Translations under genes and position numbers: made by a program
Assembly (NCBI RefSeq): GCF_001293685.1
Contig: NZ_BCAG01000003.1
Location: 1,054,001 to 1,118,000, forward strand
Length of the DNA stretch: 64,000 bases
Direction of reading: 5' to 3'
Source of the DNA: Desulfatitalea tepidiphila
Lineage (GTDB): Bacteria > Desulfobacterota > Desulfobacteria > Desulfobacterales > Desulfosarcinaceae
Shown: positions 7,357 through 15,839 of the stretch, in pieces
How the letters are laid out: each line of letters opens with the position of its first letter
Position numbering within the stretch: the stretch's first letter is position 1
Notes under the pieces: model-generated
Told to the model about the DNA's origin: nothing
Databases searched by the model: none
The model's input: only the letters and a program-made list of their open reading frames with translations

Positions 7357-9049
7357 ACGAAAATTCATATTAAGCTTGACTTAACTGTAATTACATGCTT
7401 TTAGAATAGGCATGTATCTGCGAACCATAAAGCGCAAAAACAAAGACGGCTCGGTCGTAGAATATGTCCAGCTGGCCAACAACGTCTGGAACAAGGATAA
7501 GGGCTTTGCCCAAGCGCAAGTCATTCACTCCTTCGGCCGCAGCGACCAACTTGACGTTGAGGCTTTAAAGCGCCTGATAAAAAGCGCCAGCCGCTTTCTC
7601 GACCCGCAAGATGCCATCCGTCTCGAACGTCAAAGCAGCGATCTAAAATTCATCAGCAGCCGGCCTGCCGGTGGTGCCCATCTATTGAAGGGCCTGTGGC
7701 AAAGGCTCAATATCGACGATTGCTTGAAAAAGGCCCTGGATCAGCGATCCTTTACCGCTCCGGTGGCCGATGCCCTGTTTGCTATGGTGGCCAACCGGGC
7801 GCTTGCGCCGTCATCAAAGCTGGCCATCGAACAGTGGGCGGCCGAACAGGTATATCTTGGCGACCATCCAGCGCTGCAGGTCCAGCACTTTTACCGTGCC
7901 ATGGATTTTTTGCTCGAGCACGGCGAAGCCATACAAAAAGAAGTATTTTGGTCCACGGCCAATCTGCTCAACCTGACCGTCGATCTGATTTTTTTCGATA
8001 CCACCAACACCTATTTCGAGATCGATGAGCCGGGGCCTTCGGATTTGAAGGCCTACGGCAAATCCAAGCAAAGGCGCGATGATCTGCCCCAGGTAACCAT
8101 CGGTCTTGCGGTCACCCGCGAGGGCATTCCAGTGCGCTGCTGGGTGCTGCCGGGCAATCAGCACGACAGCCAATGCGTCGATCAGGTACAAAAAGACCTG
8201 AACAGCTGGAACCTGGGCCGGGTAGTCTGGGTGATGGACCGCGGCATGAGCAGCGAGGAAAATCAGCGCATTCTGCAGCGTGGCTGCGGCCAGTACATAC
8301 TGGGTGAAAAGCTCAGCGGCAATCATCTCAATGAAGCGGCGCTGGCCACACCGGGACGCTTTAAAGTCGTTTCCGACAATCTTCACATCAAAGAAGTCTT
8401 TGCCGGTGAAGGCACCGGCCGGCGCCGCTATGTGATTGCCTACAATCCGCAGCAGGCAGAGCTTGACCGCATCAATCGAGAGCAGATCCTCGAACGCTTG
8501 TCTTGTGAGCTGGAAGTTCTCAATCGCAAGAATAAAACCAAGGCTCAATGCAAGTTGATGCTGCACCGCTCCATGGGCCGTTATGTCAAAGAGCTAAAAA
8601 GCGGCAAGCTCAAAATCGATAAAGCCAAAGTTGCCCAAGACGAAAAGCTTGACGGCAAGTATCTGCTGTCCACAAGCGATCAGCATTTGTCAGCCGAAGA
8701 TATCGCCTTGGGCTACAAACAGCTGCTGGAAGTTGAACAGGCTTTTAGAACACTGAAAAGCACCTTGTGCCTGAGGCCGGTATATCACTCCAAAGACGAT
8801 CGCATCCGTTCCCATGTTCTTATCTGCTGGCTGGCGCTTTTGCTGATCCGCATCGCCGAAGTGGAAACCGAGCAGACCTGGCCCAGGATCCGTAGGCAAA
8901 TGCAGCAGCTAAATTTAATCGAATTTTTTGACAATAATGGGCGTATTCTACAGCACACCGAACTGACCGCCAATCAACGCAACATATTGAATAAGCTTAA
9001 AATAAAACCTCCCAAACGGGTCCTGAAAGTCGATTTGGCCTCATAATTT
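7357..9049 (+). mobile_element. IS1634-like insertion sequence with 9-bp target duplication
   Basis: A complete DDE transposase gene is bracketed by the direct repeat CATAGGCAC at 7348-7356 and 9050-9058. Removing 7357-9058 rejoins the minus-strand gene on the right into a frame that ends after SAYAF with TGA, a clean C-terminus, which supports a true 9-bp target duplication. Terminal inverted repeats are weak; only a short AAATT match is obvious. The element is about 1693 bp. Confidence 0.75.
7412..9046 (+). CDS. IS1634-family transposase
   Basis: The protein has 544 residues and appears intact. The RNase H-like core carries the first Asp in FFDTTNTYFE, the second in VWVMDRGMSS, and the Glu in the Y-(2)-L-(3)-E-(6)-K type signature YKQLLEVEQAFRTLK. 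The N-terminus (MYLRTIKRKNKDGS) is typical of IS1634/IS1549-type transposases of the IS4 superfamily. Its GC content is higher than that of the flanking DNA, as expected of a recent arrival. Confidence 0.9.
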   Translation: MYLRTIKRKNKDGSVVEYVQLANNVWNKDKGFAQAQVIHSFGRSDQLDVEALKRLIKSASRFLDPQDAIRLERQSSDLKFISSRPAGGAHLLKGLWQRLNIDDCLKKALDQRSFTAPVADALFAMVANRALAPSSKLAIEQWAAEQVYLGDHPALQVQHFYRAMDFLLEHGEAIQKEVFWSTANLLNLTVDLIFFDTTNTYFEIDEPGPSDLKAYGKSKQRRDDLPQVTIGLAVTREGIPVRCWVLPGNQHDSQCVDQVQKDLNSWNLGRVVWVMDRGMSSEENQRILQRGCGQYILGEKLSGNHLNEAALATPGRFKVVSDNLHIKEVFAGEGTGRRRYVIAYNPQQAELDRINREQILERLSCELEVLNRKNKTKAQCKLMLHRSMGRYVKELKSGKLKIDKAKVAQDEKLDGKYLLSTSDQHLSAEDIALGYKQLLEVEQAFRTLKSTLCLRPVYHSKDDRIRSHVLICWLALLLIRIAEVETEQTWPRIRRQMQQLNLIEFFDNNGRILQHTELTANQRNILNKLKIKPPKRVLKVDLAS

Positions 9050-9716
9050 CATAGGCACTACGCTGAATTTCATTCGGTCTGTATCTGACTGATATTTTGC
9101 CGTTTTCCCGTTTTCGTGTAACTATGACTGTCGAACCCGGGTCCAGGTATCGCTTTGACTTGGCCACGTCGGCCCGCTTGCGCTCTTCCGGGGGCATGGA
9201 CTTCCGGACCTGGTCCATCTGCATGATGATTTCAAGCAGCTTTTGGAAACCTGCATAATAGATCTTGTGTGCCGCTGTCTGGCTTACCTCATACTTTACC
9301 GCAAGATCCGCATAGCTCATTTTCCCGAAAAACCGATCAATGAAAATCCCGGTCTGTTTGTGGTTGTTTTCGTAGTGCCGGAAAGGATTTTCATTTTCGG
9401 TGCTGAAGGCTTGCGCCTCTTTGGATGATAGCCGGGGATCACCAGCCTTGTCTTCCCCGGTTGATAGATTGGACTCCTGTTCCTCCCTCGATCGAGGATA
9501 AAGGGTGACGGTGTCCCCTTTCCATTTTTCATAAAGGGTTGAGTTCCCTTCGGCAAGGTACAGCTCAACCGCCCGGCAAGGAACCTTGCAGGTTTTCCTC
9601 TTTTTGCTTTTGATACAAAGGTCATGCATGAGTTCACCGTGTCCGGGCGATCGATCGGCCCCGAAGGTACGGCCGAAGGATGTTTTGAGCCTTTGTTGAA
9701 TACCAGGCGGGCTCAT
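8997..9716 (-). CDS. Sigma-like HTH protein with Cys-rich N-terminus, 3' end altered by IS
   Basis: The protein has 239 residues as read. Residues 30-50 contain C-x8-C-x3-C (DLCIKSKKRKTCKVPCRAVE). Residues 60-110 are polar (STGEDKAGDPRLSSKEAQAF). Residues 125-175 look like a sigma-70 region 4 HTH: QTGIFIDRFFGKMSYADLA, then YEVSQTAAHKIYYAG. The IS inserted in its last codons, so the present C-terminus (from IMRP on) is encoded by IS DNA; the original would have ended SAYAF. It lies just upstream of the recombinase gene, so control of island excision is an inference. An alternative start is Met at 9629. Confidence 0.6.
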   Translation of the reverse strand: MSPPGIQQRLKTSFGRTFGADRSPGHGELMHDLCIKSKKRKTCKVPCRAVELYLAEGNSTLYEKWKGDTVTLYPRSREEQESNLSTGEDKAGDPRLSSKEAQAFSTENENPFRHYENNHKQTGIFIDRFFGKMSYADLAVKYEVSQTAAHKIYYAGFQKLLEIIMQMDQVRKSMPPEERKRADVAKSKRYLDPGSTVIVTRKRENGKISVRYRPNEIQRSAYEIMRPNRLSGPVWEVLF

Positions 9717-10008
9717 CCGTGCATTGAGGCAGCTTGATATTCAAGAGGCCGTCCAAGGACAGGGTATAGGCCTGTGACACATTCGGTTACTCGATGCGCA
9801 GGAACTGCGTTTTTTCTGGAAGGGGCGCTTTTGGTATAAATGCTTGACAGTTGGGCACTTATAAAATTAGATATCTATTAAATTTCAAGTCGTTAATGGC
9901 AATATAAATGCAGGTGCTCTTAGATCCCGGAAGCGCCCAGAGATGTCATCGCATCCTTTGCAGGTTACACACACAACAATGAATTCATGCCGATAACAGG
10001 GAGTCATA

Positions 10009-10284
10009 ATGAACAAACTCGAACTGATCCAGGCCCTGAAAGATTCCCAGAACCTGACCAGGATCGAAGCAACCAAGTGCGTCGATATATTTTTTGGTGA
10101 AATGACCAAGGCGCTCGAAAAGGGTGACCGGGTTGAAATCCGGGGATTGTGCAGCTTTCATGTCAAGAAATATGATTCTTATGCAGGGCGCAATCCCAGA
10201 TCGGGTGAGACGGTCGTTGTTAAACCCAAGAAGCTGCCGTTTTTCAAGGCGGGAACGGAGTTGAAGCAGCGGGTGGACAAATAG
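10009..10284 (+). CDS. HU/IHF-family DNA-binding protein (copy 2)
   Basis: This 91-residue protein has the same start (MNKLELIQALKD) and arm (GRNPRSGETVVVKPKKLPFF) as copy 1 at 1829. It differs at about ten positions (for example SQNLTRIEATK for TQNLTKTEAIK). CAGGGAG precedes the ATG. It is followed by a PAS protein gene at 10410, reproducing the arrangement in element A. The changes conserve charge and fold, so both copies appear functional. It may act as an island-borne nucleoid protein. Confidence 0.9.
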   Translation: MNKLELIQALKDSQNLTRIEATKCVDIFFGEMTKALEKGDRVEIRGLCSFHVKKYDSYAGRNPRSGETVVVKPKKLPFFKAGTELKQRVDK

Positions 10285-10409
10285 AGAGGCAAATCAAGTA
10301 GATCGATTCATCGAATCCGATGAGTAACGTGGCATTAAAAACAATACGGCATTTGTCTGCATTTCAACGGTTGTAGTGAGCCTTTGTCGAATCATGAAAG
10401 GTGGCCAAA

Positions 10410-11507
10410 ATGACGTCGAAACCATCCTATGAAGATTTAGAGCAAAGGGTCGCAGAGCTTGAAAAAAAGCTGGAGACAACAGAACATTTCTACAACAACA
10501 TCCTGAACAGCATTCCGGACATCATATTCATTAAAGACGACAGTCACCGTTGGATTCTTTTAAACGATGCCTCCTGCGAAGTTCTTGGCCACGAGAGAGG
10601 CGAACTGATTGGCAAAACCGATTATGATTTTCATTCGAAAGAACGGGCCGATGAGTATTGGGAGAAGGACAACGAAGTGCTCTTCTCGGAAAGCCTCAAT
10701 GTAAACGAGGAACTTATTGCGGACGCCCATGGAAACGTTAAAACTATTCTGACCAAAAAATCTGTATTTAAAGACGATATCGGCAATAGATTCATAGTGG
10801 GTATTGCTCATGACATCACCGAACAAAAGCGGGCCGAACATGCGCTGGCAGATTCAGAACGTCGTTTGGCCGATATCATCGAATTTTTGCCTGATTCAAC
10901 ATGGGTCATTGATATCGAAGGACGCGTGGTGGCATGGAACCGGGCAATCGAAAAGATGACCGGCATTAAGAAGGAAGAGATCTTGGGAAAAGGCGACTAT
11001 GAATACTCAATCCCTTTTTACGGAGAAAGACGTCCAACCCTTATCGACTTGATATTAAAACGGAATCAAGAATATGAAAAACGATATCTATCGATCAGGG
11101 AAACGGATGGGGAATTGGCCGCAAGTGTCTCTTTCAGTCCATCGTTTAGGACAGGGGGCACTTACCTTGAGGGCAAAGCTGCCAAATTATATGACGCAGA
11201 GGGCAATGTGGTCGGAGCAATTGAAACCGTCAGAGACATTACCGCAATTAAACGCGCCGAGCAGGATCGGGAACGCCTTATTACTGAGCTCAAAGAAGCA
11301 CTGGCCAACGTTCGGACGCTCAGCGGACTATTGCCGATTTGTTCATCGTGCAAAAAAATTCGAGACGACAAGGGATATTGGACCAGGATCGAGGCGTACA
11401 TCAAACGGCATGCTGAAGTTAATTTTACCCACGGCCTATGCCCCGAGTGTGCTGAAAAGTTGTATGGCCGTGAGGATTGGTTTAAAAAGGGAAAGTCCAC
11501 AGAATAG
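10410..11507 (+). CDS. PAS-PAS sensor protein with Cys tail (copy 2)
   Basis: The protein has 365 residues. ATG 10410 (MTSKPSYEDLEQR) aligns with the start of copy 1. A GTG three codons earlier is possible, but AAAGGTGG favours the ATG. Order: coiled coil, PAS 1, PAS 2, then LLPICSSCKKIRDDKGYW and CPEC. Both PAS domains keep the motifs of copy 1 (HRWILLNDASCEVLGHERGE; DIEGRVVAWNRAIEKMTGIK). There is no output domain, so it may act by protein contact. A PilZ gene follows after 90 bp and could be a partner. Confidence 0.85.
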   Translation: MTSKPSYEDLEQRVAELEKKLETTEHFYNNILNSIPDIIFIKDDSHRWILLNDASCEVLGHERGELIGKTDYDFHSKERADEYWEKDNEVLFSESLNVNEELIADAHGNVKTILTKKSVFKDDIGNRFIVGIAHDITEQKRAEHALADSERRLADIIEFLPDSTWVIDIEGRVVAWNRAIEKMTGIKKEEILGKGDYEYSIPFYGERRPTLIDLILKRNQEYEKRYLSIRETDGELAASVSFSPSFRTGGTYLEGKAAKLYDAEGNVVGAIETVRDITAIKRAEQDRERLITELKEALANVRTLSGLLPICSSCKKIRDDKGYWTRIEAYIKRHAEVNFTHGLCPECAEKLYGREDWFKKGKSTE

Positions 11508-11597
11508 CTCTGGTATCTGAATTGTATGAACGTATTGAAACAGTTATCACAATGATTTCGGTATGCTCAATAACCTGAATTAGACGAGAGAGAACGA

Positions 11598-12020
11598 ATG
11601 TATCAATCCGAACGGTATGATATTACGATTCGTAAACTCATCGATTTGATTTTACAAATGACCCCAGATGAGCGGGGTTTGCTGCTGAACGAGGCAGAAC
11701 GGATCAAAACCAAATTCCGTGCTACTCGCCGCAACTGCTGCATGCCGATAGCGCTTCACTATGGTGAGGAGGTCCATAATGCCACCATTACCAACCTGAG
11801 CTTCACAGGTGCCTTCGTGGAATGCTACATTCCAGTGAAAATTGAAGACCCGGTCAATATCGAATTTAAAAACGTTGATGGTTCACAGAATCTGAAGTTG
11901 GGTGCCCGTATTGTTCACGCCACCAAATGGGGAATAGGCGTTCGATTTAGCACAGTACGTTCTTTGCAAGCCCGTTTTTTGCAGAAATGTCTGGACGAGT
12001 TTCGGCAAAACGAGTTTTAA
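11598..12020 (+). CDS. PilZ-domain protein
   Basis: The protein has 140 residues. Residues 1-35 form a helical leader (IRKLIDLILQMTPDERGLLL). The PilZ domain (about 38-135) has the c-di-GMP-binding RxxxR as RATRR and the second motif as NLSFTGAFVE (N/DxSxxG). Both key motifs are present, so c-di-GMP binding is expected. GAGAGA lies before the ATG. A diguanylate cyclase (15840) and an HD-GYP protein (17026) in the same region could make and remove its ligand. Confidence 0.8.
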   Translation: MYQSERYDITIRKLIDLILQMTPDERGLLLNEAERIKTKFRATRRNCCMPIALHYGEEVHNATITNLSFTGAFVECYIPVKIEDPVNIEFKNVDGSQNLKLGARIVHATKWGIGVRFSTVRSLQARFLQKCLDEFRQNEF

Positions 12021-12117
12021 CAATCGAAGAAACGCACGCCTTTCGCAAATAGCATTCGGGCAAATGGGGTTTCAGTCTTACTGCAGATGAGAAGAGAATT
12101 CGAAGGCAACTGGGTAT

Positions 12118-12831
12118 CTATTTAGAAGGACGTTTGAAGCTGCGATATTGCATTTCGAGAGGGCCGATTTTAATTGTATCCTGATGTTTGAGTGTGGTCG
12201 GTTTGTTTATCGGTATGCCGTTGACCTTGGTTTTCAGTCTTCCCCCAACGTGTTCGATAACATAAATGTTTTGATTTTTTTTGATCCTTGCACTGGGTTT
12301 ACCGGCAAAAAATGACCAAAGGCCGCTGATTTTTATCTTGTCCTCGTTGTTTTTACCGATCGTTATAACCTGTTCTATCAGATCATAATCCTCACGGGCG
12401 GCATTTAAGAAAAAAAGGTAATTGTAATAGTTCCAACCGGATTGGAATTCCTCTTTTTCCAATACCATGGTCTGATCCGATTCCCGGCGGGACATAGAAT
12501 TTATATTTAGTTCATTTTCCGTGGCCTCCATTGACAAGGATTCGTATAAGTCAACGATCAGAATATATTTACCAACGGTGATCCAGTCCTGATGAGCCAA
12601 TATGCTTTTTTCTATGCGCTCATCATTGACGAATGTACCGTTTTGGCTTCCCAAATCTATAAGCGTTAGCTGCTCATTTACCAGTTTGACGGCGGCATGA
12701 TGTCCGGAAACGGACATATGGTCTATACAAATGTCATTGTCGGGATGACGTCCAATGGTTACTTGCTTTCCGGGTGCAACCCGATGATGGCTAAGCACCC
12801 TGTTGTTCATCGTCAGATACAAGCGAGCCAT
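12118..12831 (-). CDS. Double FHA-domain protein
   Basis: The protein has 237 residues. GGAG sits 5 nt before the ATG at 12831. FHA 1 (about residues 5-95) is canonical: TIGRHPDNDICID, SGHHAAV, LIDLGSQNGTFVNDERI. FHA 2 (about 140-235) is more divergent (VITIGKNNEDKIKISG, then TKVNGIPINKPTTLKHQD). FHA domains read phosphothreonine. It is downstream of, and 23 bp from, the FHA-GAF-kinase gene, so the two are one operon. No Ser/Thr kinase gene is visible in the window. Confidence 0.8.
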   Translation of the reverse strand: MARLYLTMNNRVLSHHRVAPGKQVTIGRHPDNDICIDHMSVSGHHAAVKLVNEQLTLIDLGSQNGTFVNDERIEKSILAHQDWITVGKYILIVDLYESLSMEATENELNINSMSRRESDQTMVLEKEEFQSGWNYYNYLFFLNAAREDYDLIEQVITIGKNNEDKIKISGLWSFFAGKPSARIKKNQNIYVIEHVGGRLKTKVNGIPINKPTTLKHQDTIKIGPLEMQYRSFKRPSK

Positions 12832-12853
12832 CATTTCTCCTATGTCAGATAGA

Positions 12854-14545
12854 TCAGGCGAAAAAAATCATCTGAAATTTCGAACCGATGCCTTCTCTGG
12901 ATTTGAATGTTAATCTGCCACCTGATTTTTCGACGAATTTTTGTACCATTGGCAAACCCAGACCGGTTCCTTTTGTTCCCTTGGTCGTAAAGAACAAATC
13001 GAGCACTTTGTCCGTTTTAGAGGAGGGGATTCCGCATCCATTGTCAACGACACTGACCGTTAAACACCGATTCGCTTTAACTTCGGTGCTGATTCGAATC
13101 TTTCCTCTTTTCTTGTCCTTTATTGCTTCGGCTGCATTGATGACAAGATTTAGCAAGGCTCGTTGAAATTGGATCTCATCCATCATCCAGACTGGATTTT
13201 CGGCGGACAAGGCAAAATCAAAAGAGATGCCTTCATGAGAAAACCTTCTCTCTAATGAATGACGGTATTTCATAATCGCCTTGTTAATATCGGTTGGCCT
13301 ATTTAAAAACTGATCTTCTTTGACATAATCCAAGATGTCGGTGGACAGTTGATTGATGCCTGCAAGGCTTTGCTGCATCCACTGCCAGCATTTTTCCATC
13401 TGGCCATCCTCGGACGCGGCAATATGACGATCCATTAACTGCGAGGCGCTTTGGTTAAGTGCTATCAAGTTTTTGATATTATGTGCCAAGTTTCCAATGG
13501 TTAAGCCGACCCCGGCCATGCGTTCGTTTTTCAGTGCTTTTGCCAGGAAGCGGATGTTGTCTATGTTTAATGCCAACTCATTTGCTACGGCGGACGCGAA
13601 GGTCGCATCGTCCTTGGTGATTGGCGCAATCAAATTGTCAGATTGGGCATAAAGCAGTCCAAGGACATCGTTCTTTCCAACTATTGGCACACAGATGATA
13701 GACCGCAGATTGTGAATTCTTATTGAATCTGAATCCTTAAATCTCAAGTCCTTGCTGACGTCTTGGCTCACCAAGGTGATTTTCTCTGAAAGTACCCAGT
13801 CAAATAGCGTGCGGCTTACAGGGATTTCATTTTTAGTTGTATTTTGATCTCCATTCAATTTTGAGGCCACAATTTTATAGGATCCATCAGCGTCTGACTT
13901 TCTGACTATTAAAGCACAATTGGCTGATGGGATGGACTCCATGATGAGGTCAAGCCCTTTTTCATAGATTTTGGCTACCTCATTGATCGTTCGAAGATGA
14001 TCACTGAGCTGATAGAGCATCGAAAGCCGTTTATAATCTGATCTGTCAGGCTCAATGGCTTTGTTGGAGACCTCTGTGGCTGCGTTTTGTAAAAAAAACC
14101 GAGCGGCATGTTCTGTATTTTGAGCCCACAGCTCACTGAGCTTTATCTCTTCATTGCTGATCATTATGGTATCCGTGGCCGAGAAGGAAGGATCAATCAA
14201 CAGATCGTCAACGGTTTCAGGCTGCAATAAAAAAAGAAACCATCGGTTCCCGACACGTATCTTATCATGACTCTTGAGTGCTGCTTTTTGAATGGGTTTA
14301 TTGTTGAGGAAGGTCCCGTTTTGAGAATCCAGATCTTCAATAAAAAAACTGCCATTTTCGCTGGTGATCACAGCATGCTGACGCGAAACAGTCTTGCCTG
14401 CGATTTTAATATTACCCGTTGGATCCCTGCCGATAAAGGTTTGTTGATCCTCGATCAATATTGGCCGGGAAAACGACTCAATAGGATAGGGTATTAGATA
14501 TGCTTCTACCTTATGATGATTCCGTCCAGACACGTACAATCCCAT
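12854..14545 (-). CDS. FHA-GAF sensor histidine kinase
   Basis: The protein has 563 residues: FHA (about 30-115; FIGRDPTGNIKI, VSRQHAVI, LDSQNGTFLNNKPI), a linker, GAF (about 185-335), a divergent dimerisation/phosphoacceptor region with His in GNLAHNIKNLIAL (about 355), and HATPase_c (about 440-560; N box INAAEAI, DNGCGIP, FTTKGTKGTGLGLPMV). It is a cytosolic hybrid of phosphopeptide reading and two-component signalling. There is no attached receiver; the receiver at 15126 on the same strand is a plausible partner. The start has no clear SD. Confidence 0.85.
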   Translation of the reverse strand: MGLYVSGRNHHKVEAYLIPYPIESFSRPILIEDQQTFIGRDPTGNIKIAGKTVSRQHAVITSENGSFFIEDLDSQNGTFLNNKPIQKAALKSHDKIRVGNRWFLFLLQPETVDDLLIDPSFSATDTIMISNEEIKLSELWAQNTEHAARFFLQNAATEVSNKAIEPDRSDYKRLSMLYQLSDHLRTINEVAKIYEKGLDLIMESIPSANCALIVRKSDADGSYKIVASKLNGDQNTTKNEIPVSRTLFDWVLSEKITLVSQDVSKDLRFKDSDSIRIHNLRSIICVPIVGKNDVLGLLYAQSDNLIAPITKDDATFASAVANELALNIDNIRFLAKALKNERMAGVGLTIGNLAHNIKNLIALNQSASQLMDRHIAASEDGQMEKCWQWMQQSLAGINQLSTDILDYVKEDQFLNRPTDINKAIMKYRHSLERRFSHEGISFDFALSAENPVWMMDEIQFQRALLNLVINAAEAIKDKKRGKIRISTEVKANRCLTVSVVDNGCGIPSSKTDKVLDLFFTTKGTKGTGLGLPMVQKFVEKSGGRLTFKSREGIGSKFQMIFFA

Positions 14546-14566
14546 GCAACATGATTGGATATGACG

Positions 14567-14827
14567 TCACGAACGCAATTCAAATGGATTTTTATAACTT
14601 TTAAATTTTCTCCTCCAATTGTCAAGCATCTTTACGGTGCACTCTCTGGCCAAAGATCGTATTTGATAGCGAGTTACTACCAATACCGCATTTATCCATC
14701 GTAGACTTTCTATCAATATTGCGCTCAGGTGCGAAAAATGACAAAGTTCTGAGGCGAAACAGGCCCACGCTTTGGCTCGGTTTATATCGTTGATTGACGA
14801 TTCCTCGCTCAAAAAGGACTTAAACAC
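14567..14827 (-). CDS. Small hypothetical protein
   Basis: The frame of 86 residues ends 22 bp before the kinase gene on the same strand. It starts MFKSFLSEESSINDINRAKA, has a middle with two Cys and several Leu/Ile, and a basic tail (DNWRRKFKSYKN). I recognise no family, and there is no strong SD. It could be the first gene of the FHA operon or a decayed reading frame. Confidence 0.3.
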   Translation of the reverse strand: MFKSFLSEESSINDINRAKAWACFASELCHFSHLSAILIESLRWINAVLVVTRYQIRSLARECTVKMLDNWRRKFKSYKNPFELRS

Positions 14828-15125
14828 ATGCTCGCCAAAATCATTGGCATTTTATCCGGCAGTCACACTATGACAGGTCAACCTATAAGTCTGAATGATA
14901 TCGGCAATTAGATCGATTGTTAGTGCATGATATCAAATACGGATCCTCTTTTTAAGATTCCTGCAAAATTGGCACCAATACGGCCGCAGGGGTGGATACG
15001 GTCCTGATCCCGGGCATGGTTTTAATGTTTCGATGAGAGAGGGTTTTTGCGATTAGCTCGAAAATTTCATTATGTTCCTGGGTCATTGGACGATGTTTAT
15101 AATGAAATTGAAAGTTGCAGGATGG
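14828..15125. other. Gene-free spacer
   Basis: This 298-bp stretch lies between the small ORF and the receiver gene. I found no repeats, terminator or RNA gene in it. Confidence 0.4.
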
Positions 15126-15545
15126 CTAAATTTTTGCGGAAGAATTATTATCTGTCAAAATTTTTTGGATTTCCAGGTGCAGTCCAGAAAAACTGTATGG
15201 CTTTTGAATGAACGAACTTGCCTTTCCTGAAACGACATCATTTAAATGATCTTTATAATTGTAACCGCTGACGAATATCACCGGAATGTCCGGTCGAATG
15301 CTACGAATGTGAAAAAACGCTTCTTTACCGTTCATGCCCGGCATTAGCATGTCAAGTATAACGACGTCTATGTCATCACACTCCTGCTTGAAGAGATCAA
15401 TTGCCTGTTTGCCGCTTTCTGCACATATGACCTTATAGCCCAATCTTTTAAGCAACTCACAAATGGGTTCAATTATGGTGAGTTCATCGTCAACTAACAA
15501 GATTGTATGCCTGGTTTTAATCGGTCGATTCTCATCTTCGCCCAT
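15126..15545 (-). CDS. Single-domain response regulator (CheY-like)
   Basis: The protein has 139 residues, starting MGEDENRPIKT at ATG 15545, where GGAG lies 9 nt upstream. It carries the complete receiver set: acidic pair in LLVDDE, phosphoacceptor Asp in VVILDMLMPGMNG, Ser in IFVSGYN and Lys in FIQKPYS. There is no output domain. It lies about 580 bp upstream of the FHA-GAF kinase gene on the same strand and could take its phosphate. This is the regular receiver of the region; the one at 25251 lacks the Asp. Confidence 0.85.
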   Translation of the reverse strand: MGEDENRPIKTRHTILLVDDELTIIEPICELLKRLGYKVICAESGKQAIDLFKQECDDIDVVILDMLMPGMNGKEAFFHIRSIRPDIPVIFVSGYNYKDHLNDVVSGKASSFIQKPYSFSGLHLEIQKILTDNNSSAKI

Positions 15546-15839
15546 AAAAGTTTTCTCCACTGGGATAAATGTCAAAAACACCCCCAAAAATCTTAATTAT
15601 CATGATATACTAATTAGTTAAAATAGAATTAAAGAAATTTTTTGCTCAATATAGAAGCAGCATGATATTGCTAAATTTTAAAAATGAGGTTCAAGCCTGA
15701 AAAAACCATACGATCCCGAGAGACACAATGAACAAAAAAAGTGCGGCAACTTGCCTCAATTCAAAGTCTAAACATCAGCGTCATTAATCTATCTATATGT
15801 TATTAATTATAAAAACTCATTGAATCGGGGTATTATAAC

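Noticed and set aside
14960-14990. GG-N10-GC match to a sigma-54 promoter (plus strand)
   Set aside because: The flanking genes are on the minus strand and the match is only the dinucleotide core.
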